NCBI GenBank assembly: GCA_028822575.1
Contig: JAPKDN010000188.1
Coordinates: 1 to 6,580 of the forward strand
Direction of reading: 5' to 3'
Length of the DNA stretch: 6,580 nt
Source of the DNA: Alphaproteobacteria bacterium
GTDB taxonomy: Bacteria > Pseudomonadota > Alphaproteobacteria > Thalassobaculales > Thalassobaculaceae
Below the pieces are notes generated by a model that worked only from the letters and a program-made list of their open reading frames with translations, was not told the origin of the DNA and did not search any database. Within the stretch, counting starts at the first letter, position 1. Each line of letters begins with the position of its first letter. A program made the translations under genes and the position numbers. Positions 1-6,280 of this stretch are shown here, piece by piece.

Positions 1-200
1 GTGTTGTAGACATAGTGCAAGGCCACCGTCAGCTCGACGACACCCAGCCCGGCGCCGAGATGGCCACCAGTCACTGAAACCGCCGCGATCATTTCCTGGC
101 GTAACTCGACCGCCAACTGGGGCAACTGCTCAGAGTCCAAACGGCGTAGATCCGCTGGTATCCGAACAAGATCCAGCAGCGGCGTGCTTGATTCGGCCAT
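1..200 (-). CDS. dxs: 1-deoxy-D-xylulose-5-phosphate synthase, N-terminal part (cut by window edge)
   Basis: Dxs is a cytosolic thiamine-diphosphate enzyme that joins pyruvate and glyceraldehyde 3-phosphate to make DXP, the entry step of the MEP isoprenoid pathway. Only the first 66 codons are inside the window. They read [10 protein letters not shown], then the PADLRRL segment, then [22 protein letters not shown] at residues 45-66. The latter is the conserved Dxs N-terminal block, with His47 matching the active-site His of the family. The ATG at 198-200 is preceded by GGGAACGGGG, a purine-rich ribosome binding site that begins at the ispA stop. The 11-bp gap to ispA suggests co-transcription and perhaps translational coupling. 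The premature stop in ispA, about 250 nt upstream, could therefore reduce dxs expression by polarity; that is an inference. The identification is firm; the rest of the enzyme lies outside the window. Confidence 0.96.
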   Translation of the reverse strand, partial: MAESSTPLLDLVRIPADLRRLDSEQLPQLAVELRQEMIAAVSVTGGHLGAGLGVVELTVALHYVYN

Positions 201-211
201 ACCCCGTTCCC

Positions 212-1126
212 TTACCCGTCACGTTGGACGATAAAGCGCGCGGCGTCTCTCAGAAAGTCCGCCGACTCGTTCCATAAATCGAGGGCGCTAACCGCCTGCT
301 CGCTCAGCAACCCGGCTTGACCCCGCGCCCGTTCAGCCCCTAGTACCGAGACGAAGGTGGCCTTTCCAGCGTCGGCATCCTGTCCTGTAGGCTTGCCGAT
401 TCGCTCAACATTACCCTCCAGATCAAGCAGATCATCGGCGATTTGGAAGGCCTATCCAAATTCCTGGGCATAGCTGTGCAAAGCATGGAGATGTCGCTTG
501 GAGCCGCGCCCCATTATTGCGCCGGCCATAGCGCAAAAAGCAAACATCTCGCCAGTCTTCATTCGCTGCAGACGGGTGATCGCGCCAATATCGAATTCCT
601 CGGTTTCGGCGAGAAGATCAATCATTTGGCCACCAACCATTCCCGGGGCTCCCGCCGCCTTTGCAAGCGCCGAGACCAACTCACAGCGTACCATCGCATT
701 AGAATGCGTTTCCGGTGCCGCCAACACCTGAAACGCCAGCGATTGCAGCGCGTCACCAGCCAGAACCGCCGTTGCCTCGTCAAACTTTACATGGCAGCTG
801 GCCTTGCCCCGCCTAAGATCGCTATCGTCCATCGACGGAAGGTCGTCATGGATCAGAGAATAGCAATGCATAAATTCAACCGCCGCACCGACTCGAACCG
901 CGCAACGCGTGTCCACACCAAACAGCGCCGCCGATTGCATCACAAGGAATGGCCGCAACCGTTTACCGCCACCAAGCGACGCGTACCGCATCGCCTCGAG
1001 TAAAGGTGCCTCGGCATCATCGACCTTCGGCAGCAACAGATCCATAATCCGCTCAACCTGGGCGGCAGAATCGCTCATTGCCTTACTCAGCCTAACCCCT
1101 TTCATCTCTATAAATCCAAGCGCCAT
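212..1126 (-). pseudogene. ispA: Farnesyl diphosphate synthase (polyprenyl synthetase), interrupted by an in-frame TAG codon
   Basis: IspA condenses dimethylallyl and isopentenyl diphosphates to farnesyl diphosphate, the precursor of quinone side chains, undecaprenyl carriers and hopanoids. From the ATG at 1126 the frame shows GGGKRLRPF (residues 52-60), the first Asp-rich motif DDLPSMDD (94-101), GGQMID (165-170) and KTG (190-192). Codon 225 is TAG at 452-454. Beyond it the same frame continues AFQIADDLLD, which contains the second Asp-rich motif (231-235), then GKPTGQDADAGKAT, and ends RFIVQRDG at TAA 212-214. Relatives have Leu or Ile at the interrupted position, so TTG to TAG is a one-base change. 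A product ending at residue 224 would lack the second Mg-binding motif and should be inactive. The start is uncertain. The ATG at 1126 lies 2 nt after the xseB stop, but an ATG at 1078 (MSDSAAQVER) gives an N-terminus nearer the usual family length. The amber could be real, suppressed, or a sequence error. Confidence 0.9.
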
Positions 1127-1128
1127 GA

Positions 1129-1374
1129 TCAGCTTTCGAAGTCCGAGGTCTCGGCTTGGCCACCGCTTTCCGGAAGCCGAATCTTCTCGACTTTCATGCG
1201 CGCTTCATCAAGTTTTTTCTGGCAATGCTTCTTGAGTTCCGAGCCGCGTTCATAGGCCATGATTGCATCATCGAGCGACCCCTGACCACTTTCAAGGCGT
1301 CCAACGATTTTCTCCAACTCGGCTAGTGCTTCCTCAAAGCTGAGTGTGTCAACGGTAGTCGCAGCATCGGTCAC
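1129..1374 (-). CDS. xseB: Exodeoxyribonuclease VII small subunit
   Basis: XseB is the small subunit of exonuclease VII, a cytosolic complex with several small subunits per XseA that degrades single-stranded DNA to oligonucleotides. The 81-residue product has the family hallmarks: SFEEALAELEKIVGRLESG at residues 12-30, then SLDDAIMAYERGSEL at 33-47, then a helical stretch with Cys51 ending in KVEKIRLPE. I chose the GTG at 1372-1374 because GGGGAG lies about 8 nt upstream and 81 residues is the usual length. The frame also opens from a TTG at 1425, but that would add 17 residues unlike the family and overlap a candidate promoter. The TGA stop is 2 nt before the first possible ispA ATG, so the two genes are almost certainly co-transcribed. 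The partner xseA is not in the window. Confidence 0.93.
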   Translation of the reverse strand: MTDAATTVDTLSFEEALAELEKIVGRLESGQGSLDDAIMAYERGSELKKHCQKKLDEARMKVEKIRLPESGGQAETSDFES

Positions 1375-1400
1375 TCGGTGTCTCCCCAGAACCGGACCAG

Positions 1401-1429
1401 AGTGTATCCGCACGGGCGGGCGCAAACAA
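1401..1429 (-). promoter_or_regulatory. Candidate sigma70-type promoter for xseB-ispA-dxs
   Basis: On the minus strand TTGTTT (1424-1429) and TACACT (1401-1406) are separated by exactly 17 bp. The second box matches the -10 consensus at 4 of 6 positions and the first matches the -35 consensus at 3 of 6. The predicted start of transcription falls near 1394, about 20 nt before the GTG of xseB, with the GGGGAG ribosome binding site between. The gap of 87 bp after the deacetylase gene leaves room for an independent promoter. This was found by eye only; such matches occur by chance. Confidence 0.28.
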
Positions 1430-1461
1430 GCCGTAACCGGCGCGAAATCAAGGAAAATCGC

Positions 1462-2397
1462 CTAGTCGGCCCGCTCGCGCATCAGCACCCGCACATGCGC
1501 CGCCGCCGATGCCGCCAGCGCGTCCAGGTCATAGCCCCCTTCCAACGACGAGACTACACGGCCGCCGGCATGGCGCGCGGCGATCTCCATCAATGCCTCC
1601 GTCGCCCAGGCATAATCATCCTCGACGAAACACAACCCTGCCAAAGGATCGTCGGCATGCGCATCGAAACCGGCGGAAATTATCAACAATTCCGGGGCGA
1701 ACGCGTCCAGGGCCGGCAGGATAATCTTGGTCATCTCAGCGCGAAACGCTTCGCCGTCCGCCCCTCCAGGCAAGGGTGCGTTTATAATCGTTCCATGGGC
1801 ACCGTGCTCCTGACGCGAACCGGTACCCGGATAGAGTGGCATTTGATGGGTCGAGGCGAACATCAGATCCGGCTCATTCCAGAACATTGCCTGGGTACCA
1901 TTGCCATGATGAACATCGAAATCCATGACCGCGACGCGTTTCAAGCCATACACGGCGCGGGCGTGGGCGGCGGCGATCGCGACATTGTTGAAAAGGCAAA
2001 AACCCATCGGCGTTTCCGGTTCCGCATGGTGTCCCGGCGGCCGACCGGCACAAAACGCGTTGGTGGCCTCTCCGCCGATCACCGCGTCGACCGCGGCGCA
2101 AACACCGCCCACGGCCCTCAATGCCGCCTCACCCGAACCGGGCGACATGGATGTATCCCCATCCAACTGTACGAGACCGCTTTCAGGCACCGAGGCGAGA
2201 ACGCGTTCTACGTGATCACGGGGATGCATGCGAGCGATCTGGTCCACTGTCGCCAACGGCGCCTCACGGCGCTCCAGGTCGTCAAATGCTGCCATAGCGA
2301 AGGCCGCGTTCAATGCCTCCAGCCTGGCCGGCCGTTCCGGGTGCATCGGCCCCATGTCATGGGCGATACAAGCATCATGGGTGAAATACAGTGTCAT
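1462..2397 (-). CDS. Histone deacetylase family protein (zinc-dependent deacetylase or amidohydrolase)
   Basis: This is a bacterial member of the arginase/deacetylase superfamily, related to class II HDACs and acetylpolyamine amidohydrolases. These remove acetyl groups from lysine or polyamine amines using a single zinc ion. The 311-residue protein is full length and all catalytic elements are visible. MHPERPAR is at residues 18-25 and RPPGHHAE at 119-126 with the catalytic His pair 123/124. DFDVHHGNGT at 159-168 supplies zinc ligands Asp161 and His163. SAGFDAHADDPL at 241-252 supplies Asp245, and EGGYD at 286-290 holds the transition-state Tyr289. There is no signal peptide, so it should be cytosolic. 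The ATG at 2395-2397 follows GAGAG about 7 nt upstream. The substrate cannot be decided from sequence alone. It lies upstream of xseB, ispA and dxs on the same strand, an arrangement I recall from other alphaproteobacteria without a known functional link. Confidence 0.92.
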   Translation of the reverse strand: MTLYFTHDACIAHDMGPMHPERPARLEALNAAFAMAAFDDLERREAPLATVDQIARMHPRDHVERVLASVPESGLVQLDGDTSMSPGSGEAALRAVGGVCAAVDAVIGGEATNAFCAGRPPGHHAEPETPMGFCLFNNVAIAAAHARAVYGLKRVAVMDFDVHHGNGTQAMFWNEPDLMFASTHQMPLYPGTGSRQEHGAHGTIINAPLPGGADGEAFRAEMTKIILPALDAFAPELLIISAGFDAHADDPLAGLCFVEDDYAWATEALMEIAARHAGGRVVSSLEGGYDLDALAASAAAHVRVLMRERAD

Positions 2398-2412
2398 AGC
2401 CGCTCTCGCGAG

Positions 2413-2441
2413 GTATTAATTAGGATCCCAGCATGAGGCAA
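2413..2441 (-). promoter_or_regulatory. Weak candidate promoter for the deacetylase gene
   Basis: On the minus strand TTGCCT (2436-2441) and TAATAC (2413-2418) are 17 bp apart, inside a short AT-rich patch that stands out from the GC-rich surroundings. Matches are 4 of 6 for the -35 box and 3 of 6 for the -10 box. The predicted transcription start would be near 2406, leaving only about 9 nt of leader. Either the mRNA is nearly leaderless or the true promoter lies a little further upstream. The 8-bp palindrome CTCGCGAG at 2405-2412 sits at this same point. Confidence 0.2.
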
Positions 2442-2518
2442 CCAATGAATTCTGTCACCCTTGGCATACCACGATAACTTCGTCATGGGGCTCGTGTGCC
2501 CCTGGCATTTCCCGCCGG

Positions 2519-2546
2519 TTGTGATATGTCGCGCCGAACGGATAAA
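2519..2546 (+). promoter_or_regulatory. Candidate promoter for the methyltransferase gene
   Basis: TTGTGA (2519-2524) and GATAAA (2541-2546) are separated by 16 bp; each box matches the sigma70 consensus at 4 of 6 positions. Transcription would start near 2553. That gives a leader of about 27 nt, which includes the GAGGG ribosome binding site at 2568-2572 and leads to the TTG start at 2580. The placement is consistent with the shorter gene model, because a promoter here would exclude the GTG (2496) and ATG (2526) starts. Eye inspection only. Confidence 0.3.
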
Positions 2547-2567
2547 TTCCCCGAACATGACTTCACC

Positions 2568-2572
2568 GAGGG
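2568..2572 (+). promoter_or_regulatory. Ribosome binding site that decides the methyltransferase start
   Basis: GAGGG lies 7 nt upstream of the in-frame TTG at 2580-2582. No comparable purine-rich site precedes the in-frame ATG at 2526 or GTG at 2496. This is the main reason for choosing the TTG as the start codon. Confidence 0.55.
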
Positions 2573-2579
2573 TAGTTCC

Positions 2580-3380
2580 TTGAACCTACATGAGCAGGCT
2601 TTGGCCCAACTGCAATCGGTGCTGGGGGAGGATGACGTTCCCCCGGCGGAAAAACTCCGACGTGCTCTGCGCGTGACGGCTAGCCACCGCGCGCAACTCA
2701 TCGGGAACACGTTGATCCATCGCGGCGGGCTTAAAGTGCGTGGCGGGCCGTTCGCCGACATGCTGATACCCAATCACGCCGCCGAAGGATGCTTCGTTCC
2801 AAAACTATTGGGCTGCTATGAGGCCGAACTTCACCCGGTGATCGACCATATCCGCGCCCGCGGTTATCCGAACGTGGTGAACATCGGGTGCGCCGAGGGT
2901 TATTACGCCGTTGGCCTGGCCCGGCTGCTTCCGAACAGTCGGGTCTGGGCTTATGATACGGACGAAAACGCCCGAAAAATCTGTGCCTCGGTCGCCGAGC
3001 AGAATGGCGTGCGCGACCGCATCAAGATCGCGGGCACATTCGGGCACGACGACTTCGCTGGCTTCCCTGCGGGAGGCACGGTTGTTATCTGCGATATCGA
3101 AGGCGCCGAACTTGATCTTCTTAACCCAACGAAAGCCCCGGCGTTGATGGGATTCGACATCCAGGTCGAACTCCACCACAAATTCGACTTCCCAGTAAAT
3201 AAGGCATTGATTGACCAATTCGAGGATAGCCACCATATCCAACGGATCCTACCGTCAACCCGGGACATAGCGGCTTTTCCCGAGCTCCAGAACCTGGAGC
3301 ATTTGGACCAATTGCTGGCGTTCTGGGAGTTTCGCAGAGGACCGAACCCGTGGCTGTTCATGTCCGCGCGCAACCAATAG
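2580..3380 (+). CDS. Class I SAM-dependent methyltransferase, FkbM-like
   Basis: The product (266 residues from the TTG at 2580) is a Rossmann-fold methyltransferase. Near the N-terminus are GGPFADMLIP and PKLLGCYEAELHPVI, a block I recall from methyltransferases of polysaccharide clusters. Then comes SAM-binding motif I, NIGCAEGYYAVGLA (about residues 101-114). Asp126 of YDTDENAR follows at the end of the second strand, where the ribose-binding acid is expected. CDIEGAELDLL (171-181) resembles the (K)xDxEGxE segment of FkbM-type enzymes. No membrane segment or signal is visible. FkbM-like proteins usually O-methylate sugars or other small molecules; the acceptor here is unknown. It is divergent from the deacetylase gene and convergent with asnB, with only 39 bp between the TAG stop and the asnB stop. 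Longer starts at GTG 2496 or ATG 2526 are possible but lack a ribosome binding site. Confidence 0.85.
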   Translation: MNLHEQALAQLQSVLGEDDVPPAEKLRRALRVTASHRAQLIGNTLIHRGGLKVRGGPFADMLIPNHAAEGCFVPKLLGCYEAELHPVIDHIRARGYPNVVNIGCAEGYYAVGLARLLPNSRVWAYDTDENARKICASVAEQNGVRDRIKIAGTFGHDDFAGFPAGGTVVICDIEGAELDLLNPTKAPALMGFDIQVELHHKFDFPVNKALIDQFEDSHHIQRILPSTRDIAAFPELQNLEHLDQLLAFWEFRRGPNPWLFMSARNQ

Positions 3381-3419
3381 CCACGCCGCGTAGCTCGGAG
3401 AGCTTCCCCAGGCAAGTCG

Positions 3420-5246
3420 CTAAGCGGTTACCTTATTCAACTCCAACCAACGTTGAAGCACCATCAGCAACCAAACCCGCCAACCACTAAGGCGGCCAGC
3501 CCTGAAGGTCTCGTGCAGGCGAGGCATCATCCGCCGGTCCAGAACCCCATGCGCGGCGGTCCGCTGCTCGTCAAAACTCGCCTCGGCCAGGCTGTTCATC
3601 GGCCCCTTCATCCAAGGGCCGAAAGGCATGCCGAAACCGCGTTTCGGAATAGTATCGAAACCTTCGGGAAGCATTGGCCGGGCAGCGTCGATCAAGATTC
3701 TCTTGATTCCACTAGCCCGGTACGAGTTGCGCATCGGTTCGTCCGGAATTGGCTTGGAGATACGGGCGTCGACCGGGAGCGAGAGTGCGAAATCGATGAT
3801 CCCGACATCAAGATACGGCACTCTGACTTCCAACGAATGCGCCATCGACATTACATCGATGTCCCGCAGCAACTGGTTGGTGGTATATCCGCGCAGCGTA
3901 AGAGCCGTCATCCTGTCAACCGCCTGGGCGTCTGACAACTCGTCCGTCAGCCGGAGCCCGAGTGCCGCCGGCTCCAACATCGCGTTACGCAGTTTTGGCG
4001 CCAATAGATGGCCGACATCACCATCGCCGAAGGTTTGATGAAATTCCGCGTTATACGCCGCGTAAGCATCTAGAAAAACACCTTCGGCCGGCGGATTGGC
4101 AAGGACGCGAGCATGCCATGGATACCCCATGAAAAGATCGTCGCCGCCGGTGCCGGAGATCGCGACCTTGACATGCTCAGCCGCCGCCCTGGACACCAGA
4201 TAGCTGTTCAAACCGTCCACGGAAGGTTGATCCAGCGCGGTGACCACATGATCAAAACTGTCGGCGATCTCGGCGCCATCGACCACGACACGATGATGGT
4301 CGGTACCAAGGTGGGTCGCGATGCGCCCCGCCTCACTCGTCTCATCGACAGCGCTCAGCGTTTCGTCGAAGCCGACCGAAAATGTCTTCACCCGACCACC
4401 GATCTCGCCAGCCATGAGCGCCACCAACGACGCGCTGTCCACGCCGCCGGACAGAAAAGCACCAACCGGCACATCGCTAATCATTTGTGCTTTTACGGTA
4501 TTACGAAGAAGCTTCCGCATCGCGTCGACCTGGTCTTCGTAGCCAAACCCGCGCAGCTCAGCGTGTCGATTGGTGCCAAAATTCCAAAACCGCTCGATCC
4601 GGGTTTGGCCACGTTCATTAATCAAGGCATGGGCCGGGGGCAGCATCTCCACACCCTTTATCAACGTTCTTGGCTGGTAGACCGAGCCCCGCAACAAAAG
4701 CGATCGAACCGCGCCCGGATCGACCCGTCGCTCCACCAAACCGGTCTCCAGCAGGGCCTTCATTTCGGAAGCGAAAACAATCCCACGCCGGGATTCAGCA
4801 TAAAGCAATGGTTTGACGCCCATCGCGTCACGCGCCAGGATTGTCTTCTCCCGCCCCGGTCCGGCGCGGAGGTCAATAATCGCCAGCGCGAATATCCCGC
4901 TCAATCGCGGCAGAAATGCTTCTCCGTATTCCTGGTAGAGCTTTAGAACCACCTCGGTGTCACCGCTCGAATGAAATCGATACCCTTTGGCTTCCAGAAG
5001 GGTCCGCTCGGCGGGCGTATTGTATAGTTCGCCATTGTAGACGATCCAGATATCCCGATCGTCATTCGCCATCGGCTGGTCGCCTTGGCTGGAGACGTCC
5101 TGGATCGCCAAACGCGCCATGCCGATCGACCCCCGCGGCGCGTCATACTGGCCCTGGCCATCAGGTCCTCGATGATGCATCGCGCGGATCATTCGGGCGA
5201 CCACATCAGGGGCGCTTTTACCAATCAGCCCACATATTCCGCACAT
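3420..5246 (-). CDS. asnB: Asparagine synthetase family amidotransferase (glutamine-hydrolysing)
   Basis: Family members make an acyl-adenylate with ATP and amidate it with ammonia from glutamine; the classical reaction is aspartate to asparagine. The 608-residue protein has both domains. The N-terminal class II glutaminase has nucleophile Cys2 in MCGICGLIG, HHRGPDG (24-30), RLAIQD (45-50), YNGELYN (70-76) and SSGDTE (93-98). The synthetase domain has the PPi loop LSGGVDS (265-271), SGTGGDDLF (364-372), SLEVRVPYLD (471-480) and KRGFGMPFGPWM (535-546). The position usually occupied by Glu in GGDELF is Asp370 here, a conservative but notable change. The intact Cys2 argues against a lasso-peptide cyclase, whose glutaminase part is normally not functional. 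The ATG at 5246 has GGAG 8 nt upstream, and the gene starts 17 bp after the radical SAM stop, so the two are surely one operon. It may make asparagine or amidate a carboxylated sugar or other metabolite; the context favours a specialised role, without proof. Confidence 0.92.
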   Translation of the reverse strand: MCGICGLIGKSAPDVVARMIRAMHHRGPDGQGQYDAPRGSIGMARLAIQDVSSQGDQPMANDDRDIWIVYNGELYNTPAERTLLEAKGYRFHSSGDTEVVLKLYQEYGEAFLPRLSGIFALAIIDLRAGPGREKTILARDAMGVKPLLYAESRRGIVFASEMKALLETGLVERRVDPGAVRSLLLRGSVYQPRTLIKGVEMLPPAHALINERGQTRIERFWNFGTNRHAELRGFGYEDQVDAMRKLLRNTVKAQMISDVPVGAFLSGGVDSASLVALMAGEIGGRVKTFSVGFDETLSAVDETSEAGRIATHLGTDHHRVVVDGAEIADSFDHVVTALDQPSVDGLNSYLVSRAAAEHVKVAISGTGGDDLFMGYPWHARVLANPPAEGVFLDAYAAYNAEFHQTFGDGDVGHLLAPKLRNAMLEPAALGLRLTDELSDAQAVDRMTALTLRGYTTNQLLRDIDVMSMAHSLEVRVPYLDVGIIDFALSLPVDARISKPIPDEPMRNSYRASGIKRILIDAARPMLPEGFDTIPKRGFGMPFGPWMKGPMNSLAEASFDEQRTAAHGVLDRRMMPRLHETFRAGRLSGWRVWLLMVLQRWLELNKVTA

Positions 5247-5263
5247 TGCCTTGGCTCCGCCGC

Positions 5264-6265
5264 CTATTCGGAAGTTTCGGGGCGAAGCATACTTCCGATA
5301 TCGAAACAGCAGCCCTTACAAATCTCGTCACCGGCATGAATATAGTGCCGGAGCCATTCCTGAATCGGTGGCGCCGCCCAGGCCTCGGCCATCGGCGTGA
5401 AAAGAATGTTGGTGTGCTGATAACTCGTCGGATCAAAACTAGTACAGCACGGGGTCATAAACCCATCGACCGTTATAAACGGCGAGAAAAACGGTCTACC
5501 ACAGCGGCGCCCAGGTTTTGGCTGCTCAATCGTCGAGGTATTCAAGGTCAGCATCAACCGTGGCAAAGCGCGGCCGATTACCTTGAGCATTTCATCGAGC
5601 ATTTCCAACTCCCCACGATCGAACATCGTGCGGGGCTGGTTCGAGGCCTCGGTCTTGTAATTGATCACCGGCATGACCTCGACCGTGAAGCGCTTGGTCG
5701 GGAACAGCTCCTCACCCATCGTATTTAGTTCCTCGAGTGTGGCCGGAAGGTCAAACATATTCAGCTTACTCGCCACGATCGAGATCACAATGTGGCCGAA
5801 TTCCCGATAGATTTCCCGCAGCAGCCGTTTCAATTTCGGTACCTTGGTGCCGGACCGGCAACGCTCCACGACTATGGGGTTGAAGGAGTCGACGGACACG
5901 CAGACGTAATCTAACCCAGCCTCACGCAGCTGGCGAAAATAGTCCGGAGTTCGGGTTACCGCGTTTGAATTCAGTGTGATATATTTGAAACGTCCACTCG
6001 CCCGCGCTGCGGCCGCGATCTCCAGCAGTTCAGGATTCAGGGTTGGTTCCCCCACGCCTTGCAGGACAAGGACTTCCGCTGGTGGCGAATTCTCGATCAG
6101 CTTTTGGAAATTCTCCAACGATAAATGTTTGTCCGTCCAGGTCCCCGCCTGAACACCGACGGTCCGCGAGCATTCCTGGCAAAACAAATTGCAGAGCGTT
6201 GTTACCTCGATCTGCAGCCGTCGCAGGCGCTCGGGTGCCTCGAATAAATCTTCACGAATGCTCAT
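5264..6265 (-). CDS. Radical SAM protein with SPASM-like C-terminal domain
   Basis: The 333-residue protein has the radical SAM signature CNLFCQEC (Cys25, Cys29, Cys32, CxxxCxxC), which binds the 4Fe-4S cluster that cleaves SAM. QGVGEPTLNP (69-78) is the GGEP-like motif, and ITLNSN (96-101) and VSVDS (123-127) fit later barrel strands. The C-terminal part carries Cys255 (RRCGRP), Cys273/Cys274 (DGFMTPCC) and Cys316/319/320 (CKGCC). This is a short SPASM or Twitch-like pattern able to bind at least one auxiliary cluster. Such proteins modify peptides, or occur in glycan and lipid tailoring clusters; the substrate here is not evident. The ATG at 6263-6265 follows GGATGAG about 5 nt upstream, but that site lies in a small hairpin. 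asnB follows within 17 bp, so both are translated from one mRNA. No precursor peptide gene is clearly present nearby. Confidence 0.9.
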   Translation of the reverse strand: MSIREDLFEAPERLRRLQIEVTTLCNLFCQECSRTVGVQAGTWTDKHLSLENFQKLIENSPPAEVLVLQGVGEPTLNPELLEIAAAARASGRFKYITLNSNAVTRTPDYFRQLREAGLDYVCVSVDSFNPIVVERCRSGTKVPKLKRLLREIYREFGHIVISIVASKLNMFDLPATLEELNTMGEELFPTKRFTVEVMPVINYKTEASNQPRTMFDRGELEMLDEMLKVIGRALPRLMLTLNTSTIEQPKPGRRCGRPFFSPFITVDGFMTPCCTSFDPTSYQHTNILFTPMAEAWAAPPIQEWLRHYIHAGDEICKGCCFDIGSMLRPETSE

Positions 6266-6280
6266 GACGGCTCATCCGTC
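6266..6280 (-). promoter_or_regulatory. Hairpin enclosing the ribosome binding site of the radical SAM gene
   Basis: On the minus strand GACGG-ATGAG-CCGTC forms a perfect 5-bp stem with a 5-nt loop that abuts the start codon at 6265. The best Shine-Dalgarno candidate, GGATGAG, is half in the stem and half in the loop. The loop also holds an ATG (6273-6275) that opens an out-of-frame 7-codon reading frame, MSRHEHS, ending in TGA at 6252-6254. The stem is short and may have no effect. The structure is directly visible; a regulatory role is inference. Confidence 0.35.

Noticed and set aside
443..1003. Open plus-strand frame of 186 codons opposite ispA
   Set aside because: It is the antisense shadow of ispA. 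The minus strand shows clear IspA motifs, and the plus-strand translation is Arg-rich and unlike any family.
1378..2436. Open plus-strand frame of 352 codons opposite the deacetylase gene
   Set aside because: The complementary strand carries every catalytic motif of the deacetylase family. The plus-strand product is rich in Arg, His and Gly with no recognisable domain, typical of antisense frames in GC-rich DNA.
2458..2476. TTGGCATACCACGATAAC as a sigma54 promoter
   Set aside because: The required GC element at the -12 position is missing after the GG at the expected spacing.
3392..3404. AGCTC-GGA-GAGCT hairpin between the convergent methyltransferase and asnB stops
   Set aside because: The stem is only 5 bp with a 3-nt loop and there is no T-run on either strand, so I do not call a terminator, although the location would suit one.
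3420..5246. AsnB as a lasso peptide cyclase
   Set aside because: The glutaminase domain is complete with Cys2 and the other conserved residues, no B-type protease or precursor gene is adjacent, and length and motifs match ordinary glutamine-dependent asparagine synthetases.
4113..5728. Long plus-strand frames opposite asnB and the radical SAM gene
   Set aside because: They overlap two well-supported genes entirely, cross their boundary without regard to it, and have no family-like motifs.
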